Of a stretch of 64,000 nucleotides of DNA, positions 10,201-17,569 are shown piece by piece (the stretch's first letter is position 1; each line of letters starts with the position of its first letter). The notes under the pieces are model-generated. The model ran no database searches. It saw only the letters and a list, made by a program, of their open reading frames with translations, and was not told the DNA's origin. The translations under genes were made by a program, and so were the position numbers. Origin of the DNA: Sphaerolaimus hirsutus (Eukaryota > Nematoda > Chromadorea > Monhysterida > Sphaerolaimidae); contig OZ038451.1 of assembly GCA_964036195.1 (NCBI GenBank), forward strand, positions 3,104,529 to 3,168,528, read 5' to 3'.

Positions 10201-11468
10201 AGGATGTTCATGCAGAATGGGCTGGAGAAGCAATTATGTTTTGGGAATGCAAGGAAGTGCAGCCATACATAATTTATCAAACGGGAAAAGTGGGAGAGAC
10301 ATGCTACAAATACACACCAATGAGATTGGACAAAGACGGGCCCTTGTGGTTCAAGAGCCCAGGCAGCAGAGACTTGGTGGAGAAATCACCAGAAGAGGAC
10401 TGCAGCCACACCACACCGCACCTGTACAGAAATGAACATGGACAATGGAAGTCCGCACATGGAATGGTGCACGTCACAGAGACACCGATCGAAATGACAT
10501 GGAAAGGACAATGGCAGGCCTTCACGTTTGATGCGCCTCACCTGTTCACCAACATTGTCAACAGAGCAACCAATTTCATGGATGTCAGAGGCCAGATTCA
10601 GAGATTACAGAATTTGGAGCATGTGCAGAACCAGTTGATCGATTACACAGCAGATATGTCATTGAATCCCAGAGTGATCAGAAATTCAATAGAAGGCATT
10701 GGAGCTGGAATTGGACAGACAGCAGCAGGAATCGGCAAAGCATATGGTCACTATATATCTGGAGTGTCAAAAGGGTACACCAACTTTATGGGAGGAATGC
10801 TGAAAGGACCCTTTCAAGTGATCATCAACACAATCGCAATGCTGCTGGGGATCACAATCCTGATAGCTGGAATCGTAGCTGCAGGATACCTGTGGTACAA
10901 TTGGAGAATTGCCACAGGGAAGCCAGTGATTCCACCATGCGTATACACATGCATATGGAAATGCATAGTGTGTCCATTCAAATGCATATGGCTATGCTTC
11001 AGAGCCATCAGATACACTATCAAGAAATCAACTCAGAAAGAGACCAATTATCCACAAAGAAAAGTGCGCAAGACAGAGTTGAGACCAGCAATCAAGAGGA
11101 GAGCCAGATCCAACTCAACACAGTCCGTCAGATTTGCCAGAAGAGCAGAAACAGAGGACAGAATGGCAAAGTCACTATCAGCATACGTTCAGCCAGATGA
11201 AAGTTCAGCTGATGAGGGACAAGTCAGAGCCAGGAACAGAGACAGTGTTCACATGCCCGATATTTGCAAATTCACCTCACGCGAACGCGCAGGAAGCGAC
11301 ACGGGCAACTACCTGCTTCATCATCAGGCTAGGTCGGCGTTGGCATCACCAACAACCGGACCTGCGACTTCACGCACACCCACGACTTCGCGTACGACCA
11401 CGTTCACCACCGAGGCGACTGTGGAAACGCCACTCATCACGTTGGCACCCACCACCACCAACATGTGA
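2766..11468 (+). CDS. BEL/Pao gag-pol-env polyprotein, 2900 aa
   Basis: One uninterrupted frame. The frame is open upstream from a GTG at 2742, but the first ATG is at 2766 in a good context (A at -3, G at +4), so I start there. Order: gag with DUF1759-like core and zinc knuckles (to about residue 500), aspartic protease (DTGS, 613), reverse transcriptase (first catalytic Asp 978; YVDN 1056-1059), RNase H (about 1230-1370), integrase (about 1600-1930), then an envelope-like part with signal-like hydrophobic segment (about 2055-2074), ectodomain, membrane anchor (about 2682-2714) and basic tail. No stop or frameshift separates gag, pol and env, so stoichiometry must come from proteolysis, splicing or internal starts. 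All expected catalytic residues are visible except the second Asp of the reverse transcriptase box, which is Asn. Confidence 0.95.
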   Translation: MVSPTGHIRKTLGPAKHRVESRLAREFAKYDLELFAEASKDDKRTEMRRVIASVKQEGAKLESAMNAVKTQFDAWRDIVKDIDEPDQMEQEQKIYQDSYEEYANMSDLVTQKVVAMNVYIEELQDMIQQQSGNTMYEVNTAFIQQMAAQMALTAQGAVQGPSSTNATTAKSVKLQKLEVEQFTGEIVKFRSWWQMFESHIHNRTDLEDISKFSYLRSLLKGSAFGMISGLSVTAENYAPAIAMLKKRYDQPVVVRNTLMSNIMKLRQARNTCQDMRILFDAIERLLQQLESLGESVEHPMLLSQLQQKVPPEVLREIQKEQGTEEALTVENFRKLFGKQLALSEAVQHAQQTEAPVQQSRQGFGNNPRAQQFNNRFQGNGNRFRGPENPRTSTGSMSVIQNGQSAPQAGFMNPGRPCVFCNDTQQLHFNDKCPKFKTARERRVILSKAERCLRCLQKGHYMNQCQFTRSCFYCKSNRHHTAVCPEKFGDNSNGNAGRQIPAFRANGQQNGQQSTNNGRKSVPTASRPAQSQQRKATVNCVTVEEAGPEVVETETISSTVVTEPNIKQQNTSVNLSVNRNMSMLMTARTVIEASEMDTEMEPEQPPLQIQAFLDTGSQGTYMSEKVAKKLNLKSTGEHHIQVYTFGNEKPHYKVVQQVEFRMRLRNGQKIDMVADVVPTLTTEQVKVPVSEQDEKYLQKYFPDESYFADRIPKEKETECKFKPDIIVGLNYFWDLMSRNTSTTRLPSGLYVIPSELGLLMGGGQLTSNRNQWTTDGAYPVVVNTIVHQIQREKWYEEAPLSIAPVPNVKDMDRLDTIGIMDQPDLVEDDEAIKQFNESVQRNPDGRYSVKFMYKPNLHELPDNKAMAFKRFRYLTNRLKRDPELLEKIQTIMKAQEEQGVIEKVQEDIMDGRKFHILPHQPVITPEKTTTKVREVYDASAKPPGMPSLNECMYRGPVILPQLVGMLMRFRLHGIPLVADIEKAFLQISLQDSDRDVTRFLWYKDPTKPSMEDNIQIYRFARVPFGIICSPALLALTVRYHLNQAGTENAKLIDENLYVDNLILSVDTEQKAIELYQESKVLFTEAQMNLREWNSNNKSFTWQLAESDVAKEIVTTVLGMKWDTESDQMWLKTPKTVQKSQLSETDQKIKLPTKRTVAKVTAGCFDPMGLVSPVLLPAKRFLQTLWHSGPSAKEWDTPLSEEQTAIWQQLETELLKVGQIKFNRNLNYQSGEDAQLHIFVDASAMAYSAAAYICQKTENDSGTSSLLYSRLRLAPKKPEVTIPRLELLAMLIGSRMSKFIHKELKDVKFSQTVVWSDSTCCLKWLTTAKPLACFVKNRLDEIRKIQSETENMHIRHIAGLENPADMATRGMNMSELEGSNLWWKGPEWLMTGEWPEPKVEPVTPEVMAEIKKEELKIPKASPIYLGATQQVVSDPDASNVQADESKQSNPLGIEIQRFSSLTKLLDATVYVMRFVRQMHEKCSKNDSQNGLSEIMKSICGTIKPQGIISIEEREIALKYWIKVTQQNHYKRVAEILATGHSKGSQDGKKAAADQQLIKWLNVQMHQDGILKCHGRMEHTDPQEVTVPLILLPATATVTQLIVRDQHEKLMHAGVQHTLAAVRQKYWITQGRRVIYNVTRTCPTCKKLGAKPYQLPPMPDLPETRVQRARPFQYTGLDYLGPVWYKVDKDHKKMWICLFTCMVTRAVHLESVLDMTAQEFLNAVRRFIARRGKPEAVISDNATQFKLTEKVLSSSTDKAINTGKEWSEMVKSGAVQTYCSQQQIQWNMTTPMAPWQGGVYERMVGITKKHFKAAVGHRMLTLQELLTLLPEVEAVINSRPISYIYGDVKSLRVLTPKDFLTGEGQIGAPQFDADKDGEFVPRMDNTAKLQKYWETTQQTLDKFWDLWHQEYIPSLRERTQVTHKHGRLTATQEPKVNEVVLIYEENMPRGAWRMGRIEQLEPSKDGQIRSAKVRTANRNVVSRPLNQLYPLEINSKTMDIPETAVTVKVNLLDPAIVQKHVRNQSSNRDSVQNPAQRNSASDRVLRSATGKATATTSSLVIGMLCMVLMLTGMSESATLREAGKAYSEVFSRTYVLETSTVRPPSLAAHHGLPPLPSEWPPKSVREMQTYERFKDAIKDHPVEQVINSQSQKYQICTSGRHGHALTVPEEVQCHIPPRNFVKAMKVTLYAQRQIPQKEKAYRCYIRIKEIITHTSFWGAKGITGNFEKYQQVGVVACNYARIHKMFRGTPLVEMEPRVWTTNQTLNVEYSWCCHDKENVVSNFYMEEGTVASLDGKTVISDLQDFSQCRAMMGHCRDHNYGITVWDTENFKHQCAYERIGRFKSEISGQTIIVSKLQAAYSHSNKTKRPIGSECVPGDTYYTDQGGVFIQFDRREDVPVEWAMPGKIVEARESTISGTLYARLDDRNSKFQFLQHVVREMTQAQFAIVWHQLCQLRKNQLDMLTQLFRIDPTLGIRAMLGRQDVHAEWAGEAIMFWECKEVQPYIIYQTGKVGETCYKYTPMRLDKDGPLWFKSPGSRDLVEKSPEEDCSHTTPHLYRNEHGQWKSAHGMVHVTETPIEMTWKGQWQAFTFDAPHLFTNIVNRATNFMDVRGQIQRLQNLEHVQNQLIDYTADMSLNPRVIRNSIEGIGAGIGQTAAGIGKAYGHYISGVSKGYTNFMGGMLKGPFQVIINTIAMLLGITILIAGIVAAGYLWYNWRIATGKPVIPPCVYTCIWKCIVCPFKCIWLCFRAIRYTIKKSTQKETNYPQRKVRKTELRPAIKRRARSNSTQSVRFARRAETEDRMAKSLSAYVQPDESSADEGQVRARNRDSVHMPDICKFTSRERAGSDTGNYLLHHQARSALASPTTGPATSRTPTTSRTTTFTTEATVETPLITLAPTTTNM
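4584..4960 (+). other. Aspartic protease region
   Basis: FLDTGSQGTY with active-site Asp at residue 613, in the position and sequence style of the BEL/Pao peptidase (DUF1758-like). It should act as a dimer and cut the polyprotein. The exact cleavage sites are not visible. Confidence 0.85.
5400..6875 (+). other. Reverse transcriptase and RNase H
   Basis: VREVYDASAK (about 933), ADIEKAF with catalytic Asp 978 and FGIICSPALL mark the BEL/Pao fingers-palm. The palm box is YVDN (1056-1059), so the position of the second metal-binding Asp is Asn. RNase H follows with Asp 1239 (FVDAS), Glu 1284 (PRLELL), Asp 1315 (WSDST) and Asp 1363 (NPADMATRG), a complete DEDD set. Confidence 0.9.
7450..8560 (+). 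other. Integrase
   Basis: An N-terminal HHCC zinc site (His about 1604 and 1613, CPTC from 1639) is followed by the catalytic core with Asp 1675 (GLDYLGP), Asp 1737 (ISDNATQF) and Glu 1798 (GVYERMVG), the D,D-35-E family pattern with an enlarged second spacing. A DUF5641-like C-terminal stretch (LIYEENMPRGAWRMGRI) follows, as usual in BEL/Pao. Confidence 0.9.
8928..11468 (+). other. Envelope-like glycoprotein region
   Basis: The last ~846 residues. A 20-residue hydrophobic segment at about 2055-2074 looks like an internal signal peptide. A cysteine-rich ectodomain with several N-X-S/T sites follows, then a Gly-rich stretch, one strong membrane segment (about 2682-2714), a short Cys-rich juxtamembrane part and a long basic, Ser/Thr-rich tail. 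I cannot assign the ectodomain to a viral glycoprotein family by eye. Env-bearing BEL elements are known to have captured such genes from several virus groups. A spliced mRNA or signal-peptidase cleavage could release it; neither is shown. Confidence 0.75.
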
Positions 11469-11510
11469 CGTTGCTGCAACAACGGGGTGCAGCAACTCTT
11501 CCGCCCGGAG
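11469..11510 (+). other. Polyprotein stop to 3' LTR; no clear polypurine tract
   Basis: 42 bp, ending CCGCCCGGAG before the LTR. LTR elements normally carry a purine run here to prime the second strand. Only short purine patches (CGGGG, CGGAG) are present. Confidence 0.6.
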
Positions 11511-12805
11511 TGTGCTGACCGTGGCAAAATGGATGGATAAAGAAATACAGAGAATTGATAATTAGGCTCATATTCGCACATTTACTTATTTGCACTAATT
11601 TACTTTTCATGCACTATATTTATTTACCACGCAAAATATCAAATTATATTTCCTGCACTATATTATTTATCCATGGAAAATATTTAATTAGGAAAGTGTT
11701 TTATGATTAATAGATATGTTTATGTGAAATATTTAGGTTAAAAAGTCAAATAAGTTATTATTAGGTGTATTAATATGAAATTAGGCTCATTCAACTCGCC
11801 GTAATTTTCTGATTATTATTATATATACATTTACATGGTTTACTTGCAATTTGAGAAAGTCAAAACTTGTAAATATTTATGCTGAGTAATTATCTAGGCT
11901 AGCGTCCTAATAGAGAAATGGTGCCCTGTGTGTAACTAGCATTTACTGTACAAAGCCCTTCGCATAGGCATTATTGTCATAACCTCGCTCACAACTATTT
12001 ATATTTACTTAATAATTATAATACCCCGCTCAATCAAATATATTAAAGACTCTGCTCAATTACAACACCCATTTACCCCGAATAAGTCCCAGTTTACTGT
12101 TTATTCAACATACGTTTCCAGGAAGTGATTATTATTATTATGTTGAATATACCCTGTTCTATTTACGTCATTAGGAACATTTGCACTGCTATTTAGATTT
12201 CCCAACCCTATCATATTAGTTCCAATGTGCGTCAATGTTTTCTGACAAATTGAACCAAATTAGTAAATCGGCCGAGTTTGCCGACTTCGCGCCTCTCAAG
12301 ATTAATAGTTTTCTATTAGCCCAATTTGTACCTGGTATTTCTTTACCATAATTATTTGAATGTATGCACGCGCAGTATAAGGCAACTGTTTCGGCTAGAT
12401 GTGTTTATTTGTTACATTTATGTCTTATTTGTGCATTTGTATTAGGAAATTACTGTAGCTGTTTTTCTATACGTGATTTCCGTGTCTTAGCTACTTTGAG
12501 AGTTTTTACTTCAGTCTGCGGACCCCAAGCTACTGAACGAAAATAAGCTAGCGATAGAAACTTCGACTAGGAAGCTCGCTAGGCTTTGCGCTTTGTAACA
12601 CGCTGTATCTGATCGAAATAAAGTACCTGAAACAATTCGAACCCCCTTTTCAACACACAACTACGAAATAAACTCAACTTGGCTGTCGACAAGTGGACGT
12701 TCGGCAACAACGGGAAATCAACCACTCTAAAGGCCGTTTCTCACTACGGTCTTGGAGCTGCTGGATTCGGTGGTAGAAGACGCTGACTTCGGTGGCTTCA
12801 ACACA
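11511..12805 (+). repeat. 3' LTR of the BEL element
   Basis: Same length and, by reading, same sequence as 244-1538. It supplies the poly(A) signal at 12617-12622. GCTAT at 12806-12810 is the right target duplication. Confidence 0.95.
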
Positions 12806-12810
12806 GCTAT
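12806..12810. repeat. Right 5-bp target duplication of the BEL element
   Basis: GCTAT, identical to 239-243. Confidence 0.85.
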
Positions 12811-13213
12811 CTATCTATCCCGAGGCAAAATTTTTGGCTACTACCCCCAAAGACCCCCCCCCCCCAAATCGCTCAGCTATCTGTCTATCTGGAGTGGTTT
12901 TTGAGAAATAATGCCCCAATTTTCGCTCAAGATTACTAATTTTTGCACCTTTTTATAGTTTTTCACCTTCAAAATCGTGCTTTCCGGCTATATACATGGT
13001 AATATACATATTTTGAGCCATTTTAAAGCTACTTTTGGCTACTTTTAACTGATTATTAGCGATTTTTTCCCCTTTCTGCCTTCTTAACCTTGAAAATGCC
13101 TATATATTGTGCCCCCCAGCCCCCCCAGAAAAATTTTCAGCTATCTATCGCTCCGGAGGAGCTATTTGCTATCTATCCAGCCCCCGCGAGGGCCAAAATC
13201 TTGGAGACCCCTG

Positions 13214-13498
13214 CTGCTGTCTCAAGCGGTATTCCTACCCCAATTTGTTGCCCTGTTGTTTCGTTGATGTTTACTATTAGGGTTCAAACAGGATCCTGAT
13301 CTCGGATCCAATTAAATTTCAGGATTTTGCAGTTCCAATGGCGAAAATTTTCAATGAAAGATGATGAATTGATGAAAATTGATGAAAGATTTCCCTAATT
13401 CAAAAATTAAAAAAACCCTTATCCTGAGACCCCAATTCCACTCTCGAAAATTAAAAACTAATTTCGATCTCAAAAAGTCGATACAGTTTGGACTCTAA
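13214..13498. other. Unassigned spacer
   Basis: No gene seen. It starts with the 8-bp duplication CTGCTGTC and ends with TAA, the left duplication of the next element. Confidence 0.4.
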
Positions 13499-13756
13499 GG
13501 CGCACCGCACACTGACATTTGGAAAGGGCGGTTCGGCGGTTCGATCGTTTTTTATTTACACCCGGGCGGAATTCTACAGTCGGTTTGGACGTTTTTATTT
13601 CCGACAAGACTGAAAAACTACTGATATTTGGGTCGGTTCGGACGATTTTAAATTCCACCCCTCTTTTTAATTCCGACTTTGAATTCCGACTTTCGATTCC
13701 GACATTGCAAAACACGTCCGAACCGCCCGCTTGCAATTTTCAGTGTGCGGTGCGCC
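13499..13756. mobile_element. Harbinger-like MITE with TAA duplication
   Basis: Perfect 16-bp ends GGCGCACCGCACACTG / CAGTGTGCGGTGCGCC, flanked by TAA on both sides (13496-13498, 13757-13759). A 3-bp TAA/TTA duplication is typical of PIF/Harbinger. Inside, TTCCGACTTT-like phrases and GTTCGG/CCGAAC arms fold back. The open frame running through it is a by-product. Confidence 0.7.
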
Positions 13757-13759
13757 TAA

Positions 13760-14093
13760 TTATTTTAGTCTCGTTTTTGGCACTGGTCCAATTGTAATCG
13801 TTGGGTTGTTTTATATTCTGTGCATGTCTGATTAGCTCGCCTATCATGTGATTCGCTGTGGTGGCCGCACTTTATCGAGTGATTCCACTTGATAAGGTGC
13901 GCAATTCTCATCATTATTCATTGTGTAATTCTTGTTGTCGTTGCTGCAGTGGCCGTGGTAGCGGTGCCTTAGTGTAAGGATAAAAAAAAACGATTAATTT
14001 TAATATAACGATTAAAAAACGAGTACCCTATTTCACTCGATTTTTGATAAAAATTGCTGGAGTCAAAATTGCGTCCTGTTTCCTTTAACACTG
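13760..14093. other. Unassigned spacer
   Basis: I see no gene, RNA or clear element here. Confidence 0.4.
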
Positions 14094-14101
14094 GTTCTGG
14101 G

Positions 14102-14520
14102 CAGGGCCGTATCCAGGGGGGGGGGTGCAGCCCCCCCTCCCGGGGCGAGACCAGAAAGTGACCGGAAAATGCTACTTTTTCAACTTCAGCGTAAAAAATT
14201 TTGCGCGGGGCGCGCTTTCTTCACCAGACATAAGGTATTACCATCAGATTTGCTCCATGTGACTGCAAATCATTTTAAATACACTGAATGTTGTGCTTTT
14301 TGCTGTTTTGTATGCATATTTACATACATATACAGCGTTCCATGGCGCTGACGCCAACGCTAATGGCGCCATGGCGTGGCGCCTACTAATGGCGCCAGCG
14401 CCATGGAGTCATTCCGCCACTATGTACCTAAAATTTTAGGGGGGGGGGCTGAGCCCCCCCTCCTCGCCGGCCTCTGTAAACAAGCAGCCCCCCCGCTCAC
14501 AAATCCTGGATACGTCCCTG
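14102..14520. mobile_element. hAT-like MITE, CAGGGCCGTATCCAGG family
   Basis: Ends CAGGGCCGTATCCAGG / CCTGGATACGTCCCTG. Flanks GTTCTGGG and CTTCTGGG match 7/8. The core holds G/C runs, a GCGCGGGGCGCGC patch and a GCGCCATGGCGCC phrase. Related copies: 36119-37314, 39168-39574 and 41853-42305. Confidence 0.8.
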
Positions 14521-14529
14521 CTTCTGGGG

Positions 14530-14780
14530 ATATAGATGATGTGACTTTTCGATATTGATATTTGTGAGTGGATGTAGATTAACTTTGTGAATGATATGAC
14601 TTTTCGATATTGATATTCGGAATTTTTTTCTGAAAATCGATATTCGATATGATACAGACTCGATATCGATATTCAATATTAAAAATTGTTTGATATTCAA
14701 TATTAAAAATTGTCAATATTTGATACTGATCTTTCAGTATTTTCAATATTTTGTTTTTGTATAAATAGCAATACATATTT
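14530..14780. repeat. Low-complexity TCGATATTGATATT phrase array
   Basis: Repeated CGATATTGATATTC phrases, the same core phrase as the element at 35788-37640, but without recognisable ends here. Probably a decayed copy. Confidence 0.5.
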
Positions 14781-14814
14781 CCAGTGGGATATTGTATTTT
14801 CATGTGGTTGCAAA

Positions 14815-16853
14815 TAGGATGGCAGACGGTACGGCCTTGCGGTAAACCGTATGGTACGGTAAATCTTCAATTTTGCGGTAGGGTTGGGGAACCGAACCGA
14901 ACCGAGAACCGACCACAATTTTGGAACCGAGAACCGAGAACCGGAACCGAAAAAAATACCCGAACCGGAACCGAGAACCGGCACTCAGACCCGGAACCGA
15001 ACTAAAGAACCGAAAGAACCGAAATTTTATACAATAATTGGCGGCCGCCCCCTCCCCTTCCCGGGTGAGAGTAGGAAGATGCATGGAAATGTAACTTCCG
15101 GCATCAATTTTTAGGGTGATTTGTAAAAATTTTGCGCGCAAGCGCGCAATTCTTGCTTCACGCGACCGGTGATTTCATTAAACAAACAGACACCATGCTC
15201 AAAAATCCTGGATATGTACCTGGCCCCCGAAGCAAGGGGTCTACATGTGCACTGGGTTTACATGTGCACCAAGTTTTGGCTGTCTGGGGGACCTACGCCA
15301 ACGCCAATGGTGCCATGGCGTGGTGCCTATGAATGGCGCGAGCGCACAGGGGCAAAATTTCAGGGGGGGGGTTGTTTTATGTTGTTTTTCCTTTGTTCAG
15401 CTTATTATTTTCTTATTTACGATTTTTTCATTACCCGCTACCCGACTTTTTCATTACCCGGAACCGAAATTTTTGACAATTTGGACCCGAAAGAACCGAA
15501 CCGGAACCGAACTTAAGAACCGAACCGAGAACCGGAACCAAAAATTTTGAGGAACCGAGAACCGAGAACTGAACCGAAATTTTTTAGAACTGAGAACCGA
15601 GAACCGGAACCGAAAATTTTGAGGAACCGAGAACCAAGAACCTAACCGAAATTTTTTAGAACCGAGAACCGGAACCGAAAATTTTTAAATTCCCAACCCT
15701 AGTAAGCGGTATGGTATGGTAAATCTGAAAAGTGCAGTTCACGGTACCGTACGGTACCGTAAATTTTCGCTTGTCAGAAATGTACCAGTGCTGTACCACA
15801 GACAACTTACTTCATGAATGGACACTAAATTGAATTATGCACTTTATTAATGGACTTGAGAACACAATAACAGTGTGATGTGATGGCATAGAATTACATT
15901 GACCACAATGCAGTGGCTCAATATATATGCTTTTTCAAGGTTTAGAAGGAAGAAATGGAGAAAAATTGCTAAAAGTGGGTGAAAAGATGCTTAAAGTGGG
16001 TGAAAATGGTAAAAAAAGTATATAAGTGCATATATACTGGTGGTTGTATAAATGGGAAATTCACAGAACTATGTTTTAAAACCCCCACATGCAAACTGTC
16101 AGGCTGTGAGGGTGCCCCCAAGTAATTCTTATATATACCCAAGGGGGGACCCTCTCAGGCAACCCTTGGTCTTGAAAATAATTTGTTTCATGTTTTTTTT
16201 TGGCAAATATAAATGGGAAATCCATACAAATTTTTGTTCAGGCTGGAATTTGATTGATTGATAAAATTGGTTGGGGACAGTTTATGTCACTAATTTTCTG
16301 ACATAGGAGATGGTAATTCCCTGCAACTTTTCCACCCCTTCATGACCCACAGTAGCCCCTAAATGGGAAATTCACAAATCTATGACATAAAAATAGCTGA
16401 AAATAGGCAATAAGCCATGAATTCAATTTGGGGACATACTTTAATCCCCCATTGCGGACCCCTGCGTTGTAGCCATGGGATTGCAACAGATTTCAATTCA
16501 ACAGCAAAGTTGTTATTTCATTTAAAAAATTCATCTTTTCTGTTGATTACCTTTTGTATACTACCCTACATCAAACATTTGTACCTACAACAAATAAGCT
16601 CAAATCATTGAGGGTGATGTAAAACACCTAAAGTGTGATTTGGCAGGCTTGATGGCTTGATTTTCAAAACACATTATACTGATTCATGTGTAAATGAAAG
16701 GGCTTCAAAATGCACACAAAATATTTGCAGGCCACCACATTTTAAAGTCAATTTTAAGGTGCATTTTTAAGGTCAATTTGAGTAAAATTTATCACATTTC
16801 CTGCAGTAAATAAGTGTGGTACGCGGTACGGTACTGTAAATTCTGCCACACTT
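14815..16853. mobile_element. hAT-like element, TAGGATGGCAG / GGTACGGTA family
   Basis: Starts TAGGATGGCAGACGGTACGG and ends CTGCCACACTT, with an exact 8-bp duplication GTTGCAAA (14807-14814, 16854-16861). The ends carry GGTACGGTAAA phrases in opposite orientation. It is inflated to 2 kb by the nested element at 14879-15701. The remainder (15702-16800) has no gene. Confidence 0.75.
14879..15701. mobile_element. Nested TAGGGTTGGGGAACCG element
   Basis: Ends TAGGGTTGGGGAACC / AATTCCCAACCCTA enclose long runs of ACCGAGAACCGGAACCG. Its middle (about 15040-15370) contains a decayed CCCGGG...GCGCGCAAGCGCGC segment of the CGTATCCAGG family. The target duplication is not clear. Confidence 0.6.
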
Positions 16854-17321
16854 GTTGCAAACATTGGTGATTACAAATGGTACAAATTATTTTAACAAGG
16901 TTCACAACAGTCAAAATGAGAAAATGTAATAAAAACAAGATGAATCAAAGTGCATCAGCCACAATAATTGTAAAAGTAATTGGTAGACACTACGGTTTAT
17001 AACCTTGGCAGAAATGAAAGGCAAAAAATTGCTTCTGCAATAGCTAGAGTGGTCATGGGATGGATATATAACTGATTGATTTGTGTGGTAGGTTACCCCT
17101 CCTTTGAGACTCTTTGGAATATATTTTATCAGCTTTTAGCCCCACATCATTGCAATTGGTGGTGAAAAGCTTCCACACATCACCACAAAATCCTTGCAAA
17201 TGGGTAAAAATAATGATGAATTCAATTACAAAAACATAATAAAAATGTAATGATTATTATTAACAGCTTGATATCCCCAAAAGTGAAATAAACTTCTTAA
17301 AATTGTAGTTCACCTATCTAT
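16854..17321. other. AT-rich stretch, no feature
   Basis: Downstream of the minus-strand lectin-like gene. No gene seen. Confidence 0.4.
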
Positions 17322-17569
17322 TTACTTTTCAGCATAGAAAATAACAGCAAATTGGTTGGCAATCTTATTATCAATCATCCTCTGTATTTCATAATGCAGT
17401 CTGCAAGTCTTCAAATCACTGGTATGGGTAAAAGCATAGCACAGCAAGGATTTGCTGCAAAGCAGTTGGCATTGTAGTGTGCTACCCCCATAATATTCTG
17501 AGAGCATTGCATATTTACTTTCCCAGTTGCCTGTAACTCTCTTGAAGTTGATAGGATCATTTATGGGCC
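17322..17569 (-). CDS. PAN/apple terminal exon of the minus-strand gene
   Basis: Acceptor ACATCCTCAG with a good pyrimidine tract; 82 codons including the stop. The CX3CX4CXF...CXL pattern is that of PAN/apple modules, which bind proteins or sugars. The paralogue keeps the same core (CERHCLKANCSSF). Confidence 0.65.

Larger units (their letters stand above)
244..12805 (+). mobile_element. Full-length env-containing BEL/Pao LTR retrotransposon
   Basis: The element is 12562 bp: LTR (244-1538), primer-binding site, 1.2-kb leader, one gag-pol-env frame (2766-11468), short 3' untranslated stretch, LTR (11511-12805). The LTRs start TGTGCTGACC, end CTTCAACACA, are equal in length, and I saw no difference reading them side by side; a 5-bp GCTAT duplication flanks the whole. 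Domain order PR-RT-RH-IN and a DUF1759-like gag are typical of BEL/Pao rather than Gypsy or Copia. The intact frame and matching LTRs imply a very recent insertion and possible activity. The in-frame envelope-like C-terminal 820 residues make it retrovirus-like. Confidence 0.95.
166..13213. mobile_element. hAT-like MITE (CAGGGGTCTCC ends) interrupted by the BEL element
   Basis: Ends are CAGGGGTCTCC (166) and GGAGACCCCTG (to 13213). The flanking 8-bp duplication CTGCTGTC is exact (158-165 and 13214-13221). Without the retrotransposon it is about 480 bp: G and C runs and the phrase AGCTATCTATCTATCC on both sides of the insertion (206-243 and 12806-13170). Full copies lie at 32377-32868 and 45218-45710, a probable degraded copy at 41356-41587, and a copy with a variant left end at 35353-37668. 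Known: 8-bp duplications and YAGGG ends are typical of hAT elements. It has no coding capacity. Confidence 0.85.

Noticed and set aside
13519..13797. 92-codon frame
   Set aside because: Lies within a foldback MITE and runs out of it; composition follows the phrase repeats.
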